NCBI RefSeq assembly: GCF_000162575.1
Contig: NZ_CM000776.2
Location: forward strand, 1,269,629-1,333,628
Source of the DNA: Helicobacter canadensis MIT 98-5491
GTDB lineage: Bacteria > Campylobacterota > Campylobacteria > Campylobacterales > Helicobacteraceae
DNA length: 64,000 nucleotides
Reading direction: 5' to 3'
The notes under the pieces were generated by a model. That model saw nothing but the letters and a program-made list of their open reading frames with translations, was not told where the DNA came from and did not search any database. Of this stretch, positions 8,867 through 19,061 are shown in pieces. How positions within the stretch are numbered: the stretch's first letter is position 1; the number at the start of each line of letters is the position of its first letter. Made by a program: the position numbers and the translations under genes.

Positions 8867-9703
8867 ATGTCTAACTCAACTTACCCCAAGGCAAAAAGTC
8901 TTCTTTTTGTATCTGGCATTAAACCCGAAAATTTTACACCTAGTTTTGAAAGCGAAGCGGATGCGATTATTTTGGATATAGAAGATTCAGTTCCAAGTGA
9001 TCGCAAAGATGAAGGTAGGGCTAATATTTTAAATTTTTGTCGCAATCATAGTCAATATAAATTCTTTGTGCGTGTCAATGATGCACAAAGTCCATTTTTT
9101 GCAGATGATATGAAGTTTTTAAAAGAACTTGGTTTAGATAAACTTCATGGTATTATGTTAGCCAAAACCGAACAAAAAGAACATGTAGAATCTGTTAATG
9201 CAGCACTTGGCAAGATTCCATTGCTTTTACTTATTGAAAGTGCAATGGGTGTGCAAAATGTTAATCTTACCGCCTCACAACCCAATGTCAGACAACTTGC
9301 CTTTGGGGCTTTTGATATGATTTTAGATCTAGGTTTAAGAGATGGGGAAGGCAAAGATTTTATGCTTAATTATGTGCGAACACAAATAGCATTAGCAAGC
9401 AGAATCAACAATCTTTTACCCCCTATTAATCGTGTTTTCCCTAACACTAGAGATGAATCAAGACTCAAAATAAATATGGAATTAGCTTATTCTATGGGTT
9501 TTGGTGGTTCATTAACTTTCTATCCAAATCAACTTCCAATTATCAATGCGATTTTTGCTCAAGGCAATAATCAAATTGAATGGGCAAAAGAAGTTATGCG
9601 GTTAGTAGCAATTCACAAAGGAGAGCCATTTAGCTTTGAAGGTAATGTCGTAGATCTTCCTATGATTAAAAAAGCACAAGGTATTTTGGAGAGAAAATAC
9701 TAA
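8867..9703 (+). CDS. CitE/CLYBL-like acyl-CoA lyase (HpcH/HpaI family)
   Basis: A TIM-barrel lyase of 278 residues. Seen: LLFVSGIKPENF (CoA-side start), DIEDSVP near 38-44, the Arg of FFVRVND near 65-71, Mg ligands Glu of LLLLIESAMGV and Asp of LAFGAFDMILDLG. These are the landmarks of citrate lyase beta, malyl-CoA and citramalyl-CoA lyases. No citD, citF or citC is nearby, so it is not part of a citrate lyase complex; a stand-alone (S)-citramalyl-CoA or malyl-CoA lyase is more likely. Substrate cannot be told from sequence. Confidence 0.82.
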   Translation: MSNSTYPKAKSLLFVSGIKPENFTPSFESEADAIILDIEDSVPSDRKDEGRANILNFCRNHSQYKFFVRVNDAQSPFFADDMKFLKELGLDKLHGIMLAKTEQKEHVESVNAALGKIPLLLLIESAMGVQNVNLTASQPNVRQLAFGAFDMILDLGLRDGEGKDFMLNYVRTQIALASRINNLLPPINRVFPNTRDESRLKINMELAYSMGFGGSLTFYPNQLPIINAIFAQGNNQIEWAKEVMRLVAIHKGEPFSFEGNVVDLPMIKKAQGILERKY

Positions 9704-9707
9704 AAGC

Positions 9708-9729
9708 CTAGAAGCTTAAAAGCTTCTAG
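9708..9729. terminator. Bidirectional hairpin between the lyase gene and putP
   Basis: Perfect 10-bp inverted repeat CTAGAAGCTT / AAGCTTCTAG with a two-base spacer, 4 bp after the lyase stop and 1 bp before the putP stop codon on the other strand. Convergent placement indicates a shared terminator. Confidence 0.65.
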
Positions 9730-9730
9730 C

Positions 9731-11521
9731 TTAAAGGTTTTCTAGCATTTTTTGATAAGCAGCTTTAGTCCCAGGTCGCACATTGCTTATTAAACTAAAG
9801 ATGATAATTGCTAAAGATGCCACTAAGAATCCTGGGATAATCTCATAGATACCCGTATAAGCAAAAAATTGCTTCCATAGCACTACTACAGCCGCACCAC
9901 TAATCATTCCAGCAATGGCACCAATTCTTGTCATTCTACTCCAAAAAAGTGAAAAAATCATCACCGATCCAAAAGATGCTCCAAACCCTGCCCAAGCATA
10001 GGCTACAATGCTTAAAACGCTTGAATCTTTATCAGTAGAAATAACAAACGCAATCAAAGCCACTATAAGCACTCCAATTTTACCCAAACGCAACACCATA
10101 GCGTTTGAAGCTTCTTGTTTAAAAATCTTTTTATAAAAATCCTCTGCAATTGTTGAACTAGAAACAAGCAATTGCGAACTAGCTGTGCTCATAATAGCTG
10201 CCAAAATTGCACTCAATAGGATTCCAGCTATCCAAGGATTAAATAACAATTGAGACATAACTATAAAAATCCTCTCTGGATCTGCTAAAGTAAGGTTAAA
10301 TTTATTAATATAAGCTACGCCTAACATACCAATAAAACAAGCCGCAACAAGACAAACTACCATCCAACCTATACCAATAAAAGTTGCCTTTGGGATATCC
10401 CTAGTTGATCGAATCGACATAAAACGCACAAGAATATGAGGCTGTCCAAAATAACCAAGCCCCCAAGCAAGAGCAGAAATAATTCCCACTAAGGACACAC
10501 CACTAAACCATTGTAATCTCTCTTTTGCCACAAAAGGTATTTTTGAGAATGCTAAAAGCAACGAAGTTAAAGTTTCACTATCATTGGTTTCTACTGCTAA
10601 TTCAAGTCTTTTAGCAAGATCGCTTGAAGTAACTAAAGAGTTTAAATCTTGATTAAAAAGCATCAAAATTTGTGTATCATTTTTAAGATTTTTATCAAGA
10701 TTAGTAGCACTAATATTACGATCTTGAGTATTTTTAAGTGCTGCGATTAAAGATTGTATTTTTTCTTGAGATTCTACAGATTGGAGATTGTTTAGTATAT
10801 TTGGGATTTGCCCTTGAATTTCAATAATCTTTTTACTTGAATCATCAGAAAGGCTAATGTATTTCTTTGCTTCACTCAAACCTCCAATGTGTGAAAGCAT
10901 TACAAGCGGCAAAGCAACAAGTGCTAAAAGCATTAATAAGCCTTGAATCATATCTGTCCAACACACTGCCTTATAACCTCCAAAAAAGGTATAAGCTACA
11001 ATAATCAAAGTTCCTGTAGTGAGTGCATAAGAATATTTAATCCCAAAGACTTCTTCAAAAAGTTTTGCCCCACTTACAAGCCCCGATGAAACATAAAAAG
11101 TAAAGAAAATAAGAATCACCACCGCACAAACTACACGCAAAATATGTTTATCATCACTAAAGCGTGTCTCAAAATAATCCGGAATTGTTAATGAATCGGC
11201 TACAACACTTGTATAAATGCGAAGTCTCTTGGCGACAAAAATCCAATTCAAACTCGCTCCTATAGTCAAACCTATGGCAATGTAACTATCAATAAACCCA
11301 CTTACATACAAAGCTCCCGGTAAGCCCATAAGCAACCATCCGCTCATATCTGAAGCTCCAGCACTTAGTGCTGAAACCACAGGACCCATAGAACGCCCAC
11401 CTAGAAAATAATCTTCACTGCTTTTATTTTGTCGGTAAAAATAAAAACCTATAAATAACATTAAAGCCGCATAAGCAACAAACATAACTGCAATAGGCGT
11501 ATTGATATTTACAACTTCCAT
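9731..11521 (-). CDS. putP: Sodium/proline symporter with a long loop insertion
   Basis: Na+-coupled proline importer of the SSS family in the inner membrane. Family landmarks: [30 protein letters not shown] (37-66), [23 protein letters not shown] (99-121), WTDMIQG (188-194), [11 protein letters not shown]-like [18 protein letters not shown] (350-367). It has 596 residues against about 500 usually. The excess is a polar, helical segment at roughly 215-335 between the sixth and seventh helices, which in PutP topology faces the periplasm. It lies directly downstream of putA (11 bp), so uptake and oxidation of proline are co-expressed. Confidence 0.93.
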   Translation of the reverse strand: MEVVNINTPIAVMFVAYAALMLFIGFYFYRQNKSSEDYFLGGRSMGPVVSALSAGASDMSGWLLMGLPGALYVSGFIDSYIAIGLTIGASLNWIFVAKRLRIYTSVVADSLTIPDYFETRFSDDKHILRVVCAVVILIFFTFYVSSGLVSGAKLFEEVFGIKYSYALTTGTLIIVAYTFFGGYKAVCWTDMIQGLLMLLALVALPLVMLSHIGGLSEAKKYISLSDDSSKKIIEIQGQIPNILNNLQSVESQEKIQSLIAALKNTQDRNISATNLDKNLKNDTQILMLFNQDLNSLVTSSDLAKRLELAVETNDSETLTSLLLAFSKIPFVAKERLQWFSGVSLVGIISALAWGLGYFGQPHILVRFMSIRSTRDIPKATFIGIGWMVVCLVAACFIGMLGVAYINKFNLTLADPERIFIVMSQLLFNPWIAGILLSAILAAIMSTASSQLLVSSSTIAEDFYKKIFKQEASNAMVLRLGKIGVLIVALIAFVISTDKDSSVLSIVAYAWAGFGASFGSVMIFSLFWSRMTRIGAIAGMISGAAVVVLWKQFFAYTGIYEIIPGFLVASLAIIIFSLISNVRPGTKAAYQKMLENL

Positions 11522-11532
11522 TCATTCTCCTT

Positions 11533-14500
11533 TTATTTTTCTAAAGCTCGGATTCCTAAATTTCCATAGCGATGATAAGATATACTCACAGATTTTTCAT
11601 TGTGATAGAATAGAAGCTCAAATCGACCATTTATAAGTGGCTTCTCTCTAATAATAATCTTAGCTAATCTTGAAGCTTCTCTATAAATCTTATCATCAAC
11701 ATTTGGTATCAAGTGGTAGCGGATTCTTTCATAATTTGAAATTTTATTCACAAAATCCTCTTGTGTTTCTTCTAAGAACTCAACTTTAAAGCCTAGCTTT
11801 TGACACAATTCCTTTGCTTTTTGTATGTGTGGATTTTCTTCAAAGCTTACTAAAAGCTCTATTGTTGCTATATTTGCAGCCAAAATAACCCCCAAAATAT
11901 CTCTTAGGCTATCCTCTTTGCAAACCCTGTAAGCTAGATTTTTAATCTTAGTGTAAGAAAAGAGATTATCCTCGCCCCTAATATCAACATAATCTTTTGC
12001 TACAGAAAATTCATTTTTATAATGATAGGCATAAGATTGTGCCATTTTATCAAGCTCACTCATTCCCAAATCTTTAAGTGTTGTTGAAATTCTATTTTCA
12101 AGCAAATGATTATCTGCTTCTTCTTGGGTAATTTCTAAAAATTGCGTAATGTAGTTATAAATTCCCACCTTTCTACCAAAACCTATGGCTGATTTTTTCA
12201 CTCCACCAAAAGGCTGACGAAGCACGATAGCGCCAGTAGTTGGCTTATTGATATAAATATTTCCTGCTTCTATATGCGTATGGAAATACTCCCATTCTCT
12301 TTCATCAAGACTTTCAAAACCAGCTGTCAAACCATATCCTGTAGCATTAACTATCTCAATAGCTTCCTTAAGATCTTTTGCCCTCATCACACTAAGAATG
12401 GGCGCAAAAAGCTCTGTCATATGCGTAAAATCACCTTTTTTGGTGCCATATTTTATGCCCGGACTCATTAAATGTTTATTGTCATCTATAAATTTTGGTT
12501 TTAACGCCCATTCTTCATAAGGCTTCAATTCATCTAAGGCTCTTTGGACTTTTGGATCAATTTCATCACAAAGTGCTGCAATTTTATTTTTAAATTCAAA
12601 AGGTGAGCCAACTAGCATAGATGAAGCTGCATCCACAAGGGTTTTTTTGAATTCCTTATCATTATAAACCTCATCTTCAAGAACAAGCAAAGAAGTAGCT
12701 GAACACTTCTGTCCTGAATTTGAAAAAGCAGAGTGGATAATGTTTTTAATCGCACTATCCCTATCGGCAAATTTTGAGACAATGGTAGCATTTTTACCGC
12801 CAGTTTCTGCGCTTAAAAGCAAGGTTGGGTTAGCTTCTAGCATCCTATAGGCTGTCTCTTCTCCTCCTGTGAGAATAGCAAATTTTATCGCTTCATTAGT
12901 GAGTAAATATTTTGAAATATCACTTCCTTTTGAAGGCAAGAAAATAAGGGCATCTTTTGGCACTCCAGCTTCCCACAAACATTCACATATCATATACCCT
13001 GTGAGTGTAGATAAAGATGAAGGCTTATAAATCACTGCATTACCCGCTGCTAATGGAGCTACTATTGTCCCCACTGAGATTCCAACAGGGAAATTCCAAG
13101 GGGCGATTGTTACTCCAACACCTTTGGGTGCAAATTTTGTTTTTGGATTTTGCTTGATTAATGTAGCCAAAGAATGAGGATAGAATTCAGTAAAGTCAAT
13201 AGCTTCACTCACTTCAGGATCAATTTCTAAAAAAGTCTTTCCTACTTCTAGGGCTGCAATTCCTATTAAATCCCCTCTTTTTTCCCTCATAATCTTGGCT
13301 GCCTTGGCTAAAATTTGATGAATCTCATCAAAACTTTTTTCTTTAAATTTAGAATTTTTAGCAACTTCTAGGGCTTGTTTAATCTCTTTTTCACCAGCTA
13401 AATGCACTTGAGCAATCAAACGATTTTTAATCTTATCTCTTACTTCTATGTGTTTTAAATCCGCCTTTTTAATCACTTCAGAAATCACAGGATAGACTTC
13501 ATAGGCTTCTAAATTTTCATATTTTTCTTTGATTTTTTTTGCCCATTCTCTATTTTGAGGCAAAATAAAATCTGTATCACTTTCATTTTTGAATACCTTA
13601 GTTTCATAGGCACTTTTGATTGTTAATTCTTTATTTCTATCTTGCGTTCTATGGGTGCTGTTATCCAAATTTTTGATGCCTTCAAGGCTTTTTAAAAACA
13701 ATGCTTTTTGTGCTTGCCAATTTGCATCACCGACCTTTAAATTAAAGAAATACCGCATAAAATTATCTTCACTAGTATTTTCATCAAGTCTTCGAACAAG
13801 GTAAGCTATGGCATTGTTGAAATGCGCTTCATCACACACGGGTGCATACAAAATAAGATTATGAAGTTTAGAAATCTCATAAGAACATTGCAAACTCATA
13901 CCCTCAAGCATTTCAAAGGTAAAGCTCCCAAATGCGTTTGCTTCTTTGATTCTTGTATAGGCATAAGCAATTTCAAAAATGTTATGACTTGCTATACCAA
14001 TGTTGATATATTTATAATTTTCATCTTGTAAGATAAAATCAAGCATTTTATTATAATTACTATCTGTATCAATCTTTTTAGAGAAAGTAGGAAGCTCCCA
14101 GCCCCTTTGACTAGCGATTGTCTCCTCACTCTCCATATTTGCACCTTTTACAAAGCGAATTTTTATAGGTTTTTTACCTTCCTGCACTCTTTGTTTTGAA
14201 AAAGCAAAGAGTTTTTTAAGATATTCATAAGAATCCGGTATATAAGCCTGTAAAACAATACCTGCTTTAATATTAAATTTAGAAAGACTTTCCATAAAGG
14301 CAGCAACTGTTAGCTCAAGATCCCGAAATTCTTCCATATCAAGATTGATAAATTTCTCCACACCTTGCCTTTTTTCCTCCACTTCGGCTAGGGCATAAAG
14401 ATGATCGAGTCTTTTTACCACTTCATTTTTTGAATATTCAAAGTCTATAATGTTGATTTGTGAAAAAATAGTGGTGATTTTGATAGAAATATATGTAATA

Positions 14501-15012
14501 AAACTTGATTGCAAAGCTTCTTCATACTTTTGGATTCGATATTGCGATTCTGCTTCACCCAAGACCTCTTCACCAATTAAATTTACATTTAAAGTAATGT
14601 GATCATTTTGCTTTCTTTTCTCCATATGTGGTTTTAAAAAACTCTCATTTGCATCTAGCACCATAGCACTTGTATCTTTTCTCAAATGAGAGACAAAAAA
14701 GGGAACAGAAACATTTGGCGCGAATCGACCCAAAGTAATAAAACTATAAAGCAAGAATTTTTCAAAGGGCGAGAAAAAGTCTGCTATACCAAATTTATTT
14801 AAAGTGTGTTCTATTAACTCAAAAGAAGCTCTTTTATCTTTGCATCTAAAAGATCGATCCAAAAGCTCTATAAGCATAACTTTATTTTTGGGATTGCTAA
14901 GTAATTTTTGCATTTTGCCATGAAATTCTCGCTCACTTTGTGAAATATTTGCTTCAATCTTGCTTTGTAGCTCTTCAGCAAATTTGAGAGATTCTTCTAT
15001 TATTTGTTTCAT
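11533..15012 (-). CDS. putA: Bifunctional proline dehydrogenase / glutamate-semialdehyde dehydrogenase
   Basis: Converts proline to glutamate in two steps, feeding electrons to quinone and NAD+. The 1159 residues comprise an N-terminal arm, a PRODH barrel (about 150-440, with RFVKGANMESE and GIASHNIFE), an aldehyde dehydrogenase domain (about 480-1000, with PWNFPVGISVGTIVAPLAAG, LTGGEETA, and catalytic Cys near 770 in SGQKCSA) and a C-terminal extra domain. There is no N-terminal ribbon-helix-helix domain, so it should not act as its own repressor as E. coli PutA does. putP follows 11 bp later. Confidence 0.96.
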   Translation of the reverse strand: MKQIIEESLKFAEELQSKIEANISQSEREFHGKMQKLLSNPKNKVMLIELLDRSFRCKDKRASFELIEHTLNKFGIADFFSPFEKFLLYSFITLGRFAPNVSVPFFVSHLRKDTSAMVLDANESFLKPHMEKRKQNDHITLNVNLIGEEVLGEAESQYRIQKYEEALQSSFITYISIKITTIFSQINIIDFEYSKNEVVKRLDHLYALAEVEEKRQGVEKFINLDMEEFRDLELTVAAFMESLSKFNIKAGIVLQAYIPDSYEYLKKLFAFSKQRVQEGKKPIKIRFVKGANMESEETIASQRGWELPTFSKKIDTDSNYNKMLDFILQDENYKYINIGIASHNIFEIAYAYTRIKEANAFGSFTFEMLEGMSLQCSYEISKLHNLILYAPVCDEAHFNNAIAYLVRRLDENTSEDNFMRYFFNLKVGDANWQAQKALFLKSLEGIKNLDNSTHRTQDRNKELTIKSAYETKVFKNESDTDFILPQNREWAKKIKEKYENLEAYEVYPVISEVIKKADLKHIEVRDKIKNRLIAQVHLAGEKEIKQALEVAKNSKFKEKSFDEIHQILAKAAKIMREKRGDLIGIAALEVGKTFLEIDPEVSEAIDFTEFYPHSLATLIKQNPKTKFAPKGVGVTIAPWNFPVGISVGTIVAPLAAGNAVIYKPSSLSTLTGYMICECLWEAGVPKDALIFLPSKGSDISKYLLTNEAIKFAILTGGEETAYRMLEANPTLLLSAETGGKNATIVSKFADRDSAIKNIIHSAFSNSGQKCSATSLLVLEDEVYNDKEFKKTLVDAASSMLVGSPFEFKNKIAALCDEIDPKVQRALDELKPYEEWALKPKFIDDNKHLMSPGIKYGTKKGDFTHMTELFAPILSVMRAKDLKEAIEIVNATGYGLTAGFESLDEREWEYFHTHIEAGNIYINKPTTGAIVLRQPFGGVKKSAIGFGRKVGIYNYITQFLEITQEEADNHLLENRISTTLKDLGMSELDKMAQSYAYHYKNEFSVAKDYVDIRGEDNLFSYTKIKNLAYRVCKEDSLRDILGVILAANIATIELLVSFEENPHIQKAKELCQKLGFKVEFLEETQEDFVNKISNYERIRYHLIPNVDDKIYREASRLAKIIIREKPLINGRFELLFYHNEKSVSISYHRYGNLGIRALEK

Positions 15013-15150
15013 TTATAACTCCTTAAGGTTATTTTTAAATACATTTATCACCATTTTACAAAAAATTACAAAAACGCCAATAAGGTTCTATAAAAATTAT
15101 CTTACTTTTTAGTCTTAATGTCTATTTTAGTAACATCAATAATTCAAATA

Positions 15151-15159
15151 TGCTATAAT
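15151..15159 (+). promoter_or_regulatory. Extended -10 promoter of the ArsB-like gene
   Basis: TGCTATAAT lies 31 bp ahead of the ATG at 15191, the same motif and spacing class as at 8811. It is in the 178-bp gap between divergent putA and this gene. Confidence 0.55.
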
Positions 15160-15190
15160 TTCAGATTGATTTTTCAAACTAAGTGGCACT

Positions 15191-16546
15191 ATGGGATATC
15201 TTATTTTTGCACTTACAATGCTTTGCATTTATATGCGCCCTTTTAAACTACCCATATGGATCTTTAGCACACTTGGAGCAATGTGTGCCTATGGTTTAAA
15301 TGCAGTCAGTCTTGATGATATTATGCTTGTGTGGAAAATCACCAAACCTAGCACTTTAGCACTCATTGGACTTATTCTTTTTAGCCTTGCTTTTGAGAAA
15401 CTTGGATTCTTTTCTCATCTTGCCTCACACATCATCCCTAACTCGCATTTTATTCATACTTGGAAATTTTTTGTATTACTTATCATTTTAGGCAGTGTAG
15501 TGAGTATGGTTTTTGCCAATGATGGAGCAATTTTAGTGCTAACTCCACTTGTATTGGCACTTTTTAACAAAATAGACTTTAGCAAACAAAAACTCACCAC
15601 CCCAAAAATAAAATTATTTGCTTCTTTCTCACCTCTTGTAGTTTTCTTGCTTCTTATTAGCTTTATTAGCGATTTTGCCTCCAATGCCCTTATTATTTCC
15701 AATCTTACTAACATTATCACAGCAGAAATGTTTGAAATCAACTTTTTACACTTTGCTATGATGATGGCACTACCTCAAATTTTTGGAATATTTGTCTTTA
15801 TCATCATTGCTTGGATTTGTTTTAAGCATTTTCTACCACACACCCTACACTTCACCCTAGATACTCCAACTCATAGCAATGCACATTCTAATCCAAAGTC
15901 AAACTACAAGCCCTCCAAAATAACTCTCACTCTATGCTATATCTTAATCATCATTTTATTTATAGGCATCACTATTGGGCAACGCTATGGTATAGAACTC
16001 TATGTATTTTTATTTAGCATTAGCTTTATTGCACTTATCTATGCCAAAGCTTTAGGCTTGATTCAAGCCAAAACTTTATTAAAAGAAACTCCTTTTTCTG
16101 TGGTAGTTTTTAGTTTTGGACTTTTTATTGTTGTCTTTGGAGTGAAAAATGCAGGATTTTTAAGCACTATGCGAACTATTTTTGATACCATAGATCTAGC
16201 ACCGCTTTTAATGCAAATTTTTAGCGTTGGAATCTTCTCAAGCCTTGGATCTAGCATTATAAACAATCTTCCTATGGTGCTTTTAGGTAATCTCACACTT
16301 CAATCTTTTGAGCTTAATTCACTACAAACTCAAATCCTTGCATTTGCACACTTACTAGGTTGCAATATTGGCTCCAAACTTACACCCCTAGGATCACTTG
16401 CCACCCTACTCTTTTTGCTTAAACTTAAAATCTACAATATCAAAATTTCACTTTTACAATACATAAGTTTTGCTTTTATTCTTACCTTTTGTGTTCTTTT
16501 AGCTGCTCTTTTTGGGCTATGGATAAGCACAATAATTCTCTATTAA
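15191..16546 (+). CDS. ArsB/NhaD-type ion-transporter permease
   Basis: Integral membrane protein of 451 residues with about 11-12 helices. The segment VVSMVFANDGAILVLTPLVLAL (about 103-124) matches the ArsB half-repeat, and the second repeat has SIINNLPMVLLGNLTLQ followed by GCNIGSKLTPLGSLATLLFLLKL, the duplicated helix-turn-helix arrangement of the ion-transporter superfamily. ArsB exports arsenite; relatives move Na+/H+ or dicarboxylates. No arsC or arsR is adjacent, so arsenite transport is only a possibility. It has its own promoter. Confidence 0.75.
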   Translation: MGYLIFALTMLCIYMRPFKLPIWIFSTLGAMCAYGLNAVSLDDIMLVWKITKPSTLALIGLILFSLAFEKLGFFSHLASHIIPNSHFIHTWKFFVLLIILGSVVSMVFANDGAILVLTPLVLALFNKIDFSKQKLTTPKIKLFASFSPLVVFLLLISFISDFASNALIISNLTNIITAEMFEINFLHFAMMMALPQIFGIFVFIIIAWICFKHFLPHTLHFTLDTPTHSNAHSNPKSNYKPSKITLTLCYILIIILFIGITIGQRYGIELYVFLFSISFIALIYAKALGLIQAKTLLKETPFSVVVFSFGLFIVVFGVKNAGFLSTMRTIFDTIDLAPLLMQIFSVGIFSSLGSSIINNLPMVLLGNLTLQSFELNSLQTQILAFAHLLGCNIGSKLTPLGSLATLLFLLKLKIYNIKISLLQYISFAFILTFCVLLAALFGLWISTIILY

Positions 16547-16645
16547 ACTCCTTAAAACTAGCACCAAACCCCTTACAAACCTTTAATTTAAATTACTTTT
16601 AGTGTAGAATCACATTTTTATTTCAAATCATCACAAAAACTAACA

Positions 16646-17899
16646 ATGAATACATATAACACTTTAGCGTGGTTAAATTTCTTTATTGCTGATGTGCAAG
16701 ATGGCTTAGGTCCTTATCTAGGCGTATTTTTAAAAAATCATCACTTCTTAGAGGGGCAAATTGGGCTTATTGGCACAATTACTTCTCTTTGTGCGTTGCT
16801 TTTTGGTGTGCCACTTGGAATCTTAGTCGATAAGACACCTTATAAACGCACACTTATTGCATTTTGTATTTGTGCTATTAGTGGCAGCGTGCTGTTAAAC
16901 TTCTTGTATCCGACATTTCTTTTTACACTCATCGCACAACTTACTATTGCTTTGTGTGCTGTGTTTCTCGCTCCTGCTTTTGCAGCGATAACGCTTGGGA
17001 TTGTTGGTAGGAAGCAATATGCACTCCAAACAAGCAAAAATGAAGCTTACAAACACACTGGGACTGCTTTTAGTGCAGGATTAAGCCTCGTGTGTGCTTG
17101 GTATTATGGGATAACTTCGATTTTTATCATCACTATTCTTATGGGAATCTTTGCTCTTTTATGCCTTGCATTGTTACGCAATGTCTCTATAAACCACGCT
17201 TTAGCAAGGGGCGATGAAGAATCTACTACCACTATGTTTAAGTCAAAGTCTCTTAAAAGAAGTTTTATGGACAAGCGCATTATGGCGCTAAGTTTTGCAA
17301 TGTTTTGCTTTCATCTTAGTAATGCTGCTATGCTTCCGCTTTTAAGTCAGCGCGCACATACTTTGGGGATAGATTCAAGTGGTGCGTATGCAGCAGCTAC
17401 TATTATCATCGCTCAAAGCACAATGATTCTTATCGCGCTTGTGTGTGGCAAACTTATTGTAAATCCTTTGGGGGGTTCTCATAGAGATTTGCACGATGAT
17501 AGTAATTCCAAGCTCTCAAAAACCCTTTTTGCTCTTATGGCAATTTCTCTTTTAGGGCTTTGTGTGCGTGCGATGATTGCGGCAAATTATGAGGGCTTGG
17601 GCGGTATGGTCGCTACACAGATTCTAGATGGAGTTGGTGCTGGGATTACAGGTGTGATTGTGCCTATTTTGGTGGCGATAGTCTTGCGTGGTAGTGGGCA
17701 TATCAATGCCGGATTTAGTTTTGTGATGACTTGGGGTGGTATCGGTGGTGCATTAAGTGGAAGCTTGGGTGGCTTTGTGGCGCAGTATTTTGGGTATTTT
17801 TATGCATATATAGTTTTGGGCAGTGCAGCATTGCTTGGGTTAATTGTGTGGAGTTTTTCTTGGACTGCTTTTAAATATCTCTCAAAAAACACGGCTTAA
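16646..17899 (+). CDS. Major facilitator superfamily transporter
   Basis: 417-residue membrane protein with twelve hydrophobic helices. The loop GILVDKTPYKRTLI near 60-73 is the MFS motif A position. The N-terminal LNFFIADVQDGLGPYLGVFL is characteristic of one MFS subfamily of unknown substrate. Codons are noticeably richer in G (GAG, GCG, GTG) than in the flanking core genes, and a G6 run sits at 17470-17475. It begins the stretch of altered base use that ends after guaA. Substrate unknown. Confidence 0.8.
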   Translation: MNTYNTLAWLNFFIADVQDGLGPYLGVFLKNHHFLEGQIGLIGTITSLCALLFGVPLGILVDKTPYKRTLIAFCICAISGSVLLNFLYPTFLFTLIAQLTIALCAVFLAPAFAAITLGIVGRKQYALQTSKNEAYKHTGTAFSAGLSLVCAWYYGITSIFIITILMGIFALLCLALLRNVSINHALARGDEESTTTMFKSKSLKRSFMDKRIMALSFAMFCFHLSNAAMLPLLSQRAHTLGIDSSGAYAAATIIIAQSTMILIALVCGKLIVNPLGGSHRDLHDDSNSKLSKTLFALMAISLLGLCVRAMIAANYEGLGGMVATQILDGVGAGITGVIVPILVAIVLRGSGHINAGFSFVMTWGGIGGALSGSLGGFVAQYFGYFYAYIVLGSAALLGLIVWSFSWTAFKYLSKNTA

Positions 17900-17949
17900 A
17901 AAGAATAAAAAAAACCGCATTCTTAGCTAGGTGGTAATCATTTTTTCTA

Positions 17950-17958
17950 TGCTATAAT
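17950..17958 (+). promoter_or_regulatory. Extended -10 promoter of the aldo-keto reductase gene
   Basis: TGCTATAAT, 69 bp ahead of the ATG at 18027, which has a good AAAGGAG ribosome site. Confidence 0.5.
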
Positions 17959-18026
17959 TTATAAAATCAATAATTTTTGAATGATTTTACACAATAAAAT
18001 AAACTTTAAACTAAAAGGAGATAAAT

Positions 18027-19061
18027 ATGAAATATAGATACTTAGGCAATAGTGGGCAAGTTATACCAAATATGATACTAGGAACTGCGACATTTGGAGG
18101 CAGCACAGAACTTTTTAAAAAATGGGGTAGCACTCAAGTAGATGAGGCTAAGGCTTTGATTAAAGTGTGTATGGATTTAGGGTTTAATGCCTTTGATACC
18201 GCAGATTGTTATTCTCTTGGAGATTCTGAAATTATTTTGGGACAAGCACTTAAAGATTACAAAAGATCAGAAGTTTTTATCTCTACAAAAACAGGTATGT
18301 GGATGAGCGATAATCCAAATGACATCGGCACTTCAAGATCAAAGATTTTACAAAGTGTTGAAGCGAGTTTGCAGAGATTACAAACAGATTATATTGATTT
18401 GTATCATTTGCATTGCTATGATGCAAGAACTCCGCATATAGAAGCCTTGCAAACACTTAATGACTTAGTCAAATCAGGCAAAATACGCTATTTTGGAGTG
18501 AGCAATTATTCGGGTTGGCATTTGATGAAAATGCTTAGTGTTGCAGATGCCTATAATCTCCAAAGACCCGTGGTGCATCAAGCGTATTATTCGCTTGGTG
18601 CGAGAGAATTTGAAAATGAGTTAATGCCACTTGGAATAGAAGAAAAAATCGGCACACTTGTTTGGAGTCCTTTGAGTGGATCTCTGCTATCAGGCAAAAT
18701 CACAAGAAGCAAACAAAACATCGATGATTCTAGATTAGGAAGAGGCGGTGCTTGGGATATGGATAGAGAGCATTTATTAAGTATTGTAGATGAGTTAGAA
18801 TCTATTAGTAAAGAAACTGGTTATTCAATAGCACAAATTGCACTTGCTTGGGTATTATCAAGACCGACAATTAGCTCTCTTGTGATAGGTGCTACAAAAG
18901 TTGAGCAATTAAAAGAAAATTTGCAAGCTAGTGAGTTACAGCTTGATGTAGAACATATCAAAAGATTAGATAAGGCTAGTCAAACAAAATTGGCATATCC
19001 ATATTGGCATCAGAGATTTACGGTAGATAACAGAGATCCTTATCCTGTGAATCTGTATTAA
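18027..19061 (+). CDS. Aldo/keto reductase
   Basis: Soluble NADPH-dependent oxidoreductase of 344 residues with the AKR barrel. Seen in order: FDTADCYSLGDSEIILGQAL (Asp and catalytic Tyr near 58-63), STKTGM (catalytic Lys), DYIDLYHLHCYD (His), VSNYSGW, and the cofactor-binding C-terminal SSLVIGATKVEQLKENL. It is of the YajO/Tas-like class (AKR11-13 region). Monocistronic, with its own promoter; followed by 438 bp without a credible gene. Physiological carbonyl substrate unknown. Confidence 0.88.
   Translation: MKYRYLGNSGQVIPNMILGTATFGGSTELFKKWGSTQVDEAKALIKVCMDLGFNAFDTADCYSLGDSEIILGQALKDYKRSEVFISTKTGMWMSDNPNDIGTSRSKILQSVEASLQRLQTDYIDLYHLHCYDARTPHIEALQTLNDLVKSGKIRYFGVSNYSGWHLMKMLSVADAYNLQRPVVHQAYYSLGAREFENELMPLGIEEKIGTLVWSPLSGSLLSGKITRSKQNIDDSRLGRGGAWDMDREHLLSIVDELESISKETGYSIAQIALAWVLSRPTISSLVIGATKVEQLKENLQASELQLDVEHIKRLDKASQTKLAYPYWHQRFTVDNRDPYPVNLY

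Noticed and set aside
17470-17475. G6 runs in the MFS gene (17470-17475) and the methylase gene (22867-22872) as phase-variation switches
   Set aside because: Six bases is too short for the high-rate slippage typical of Helicobacter switches, and both frames are intact.
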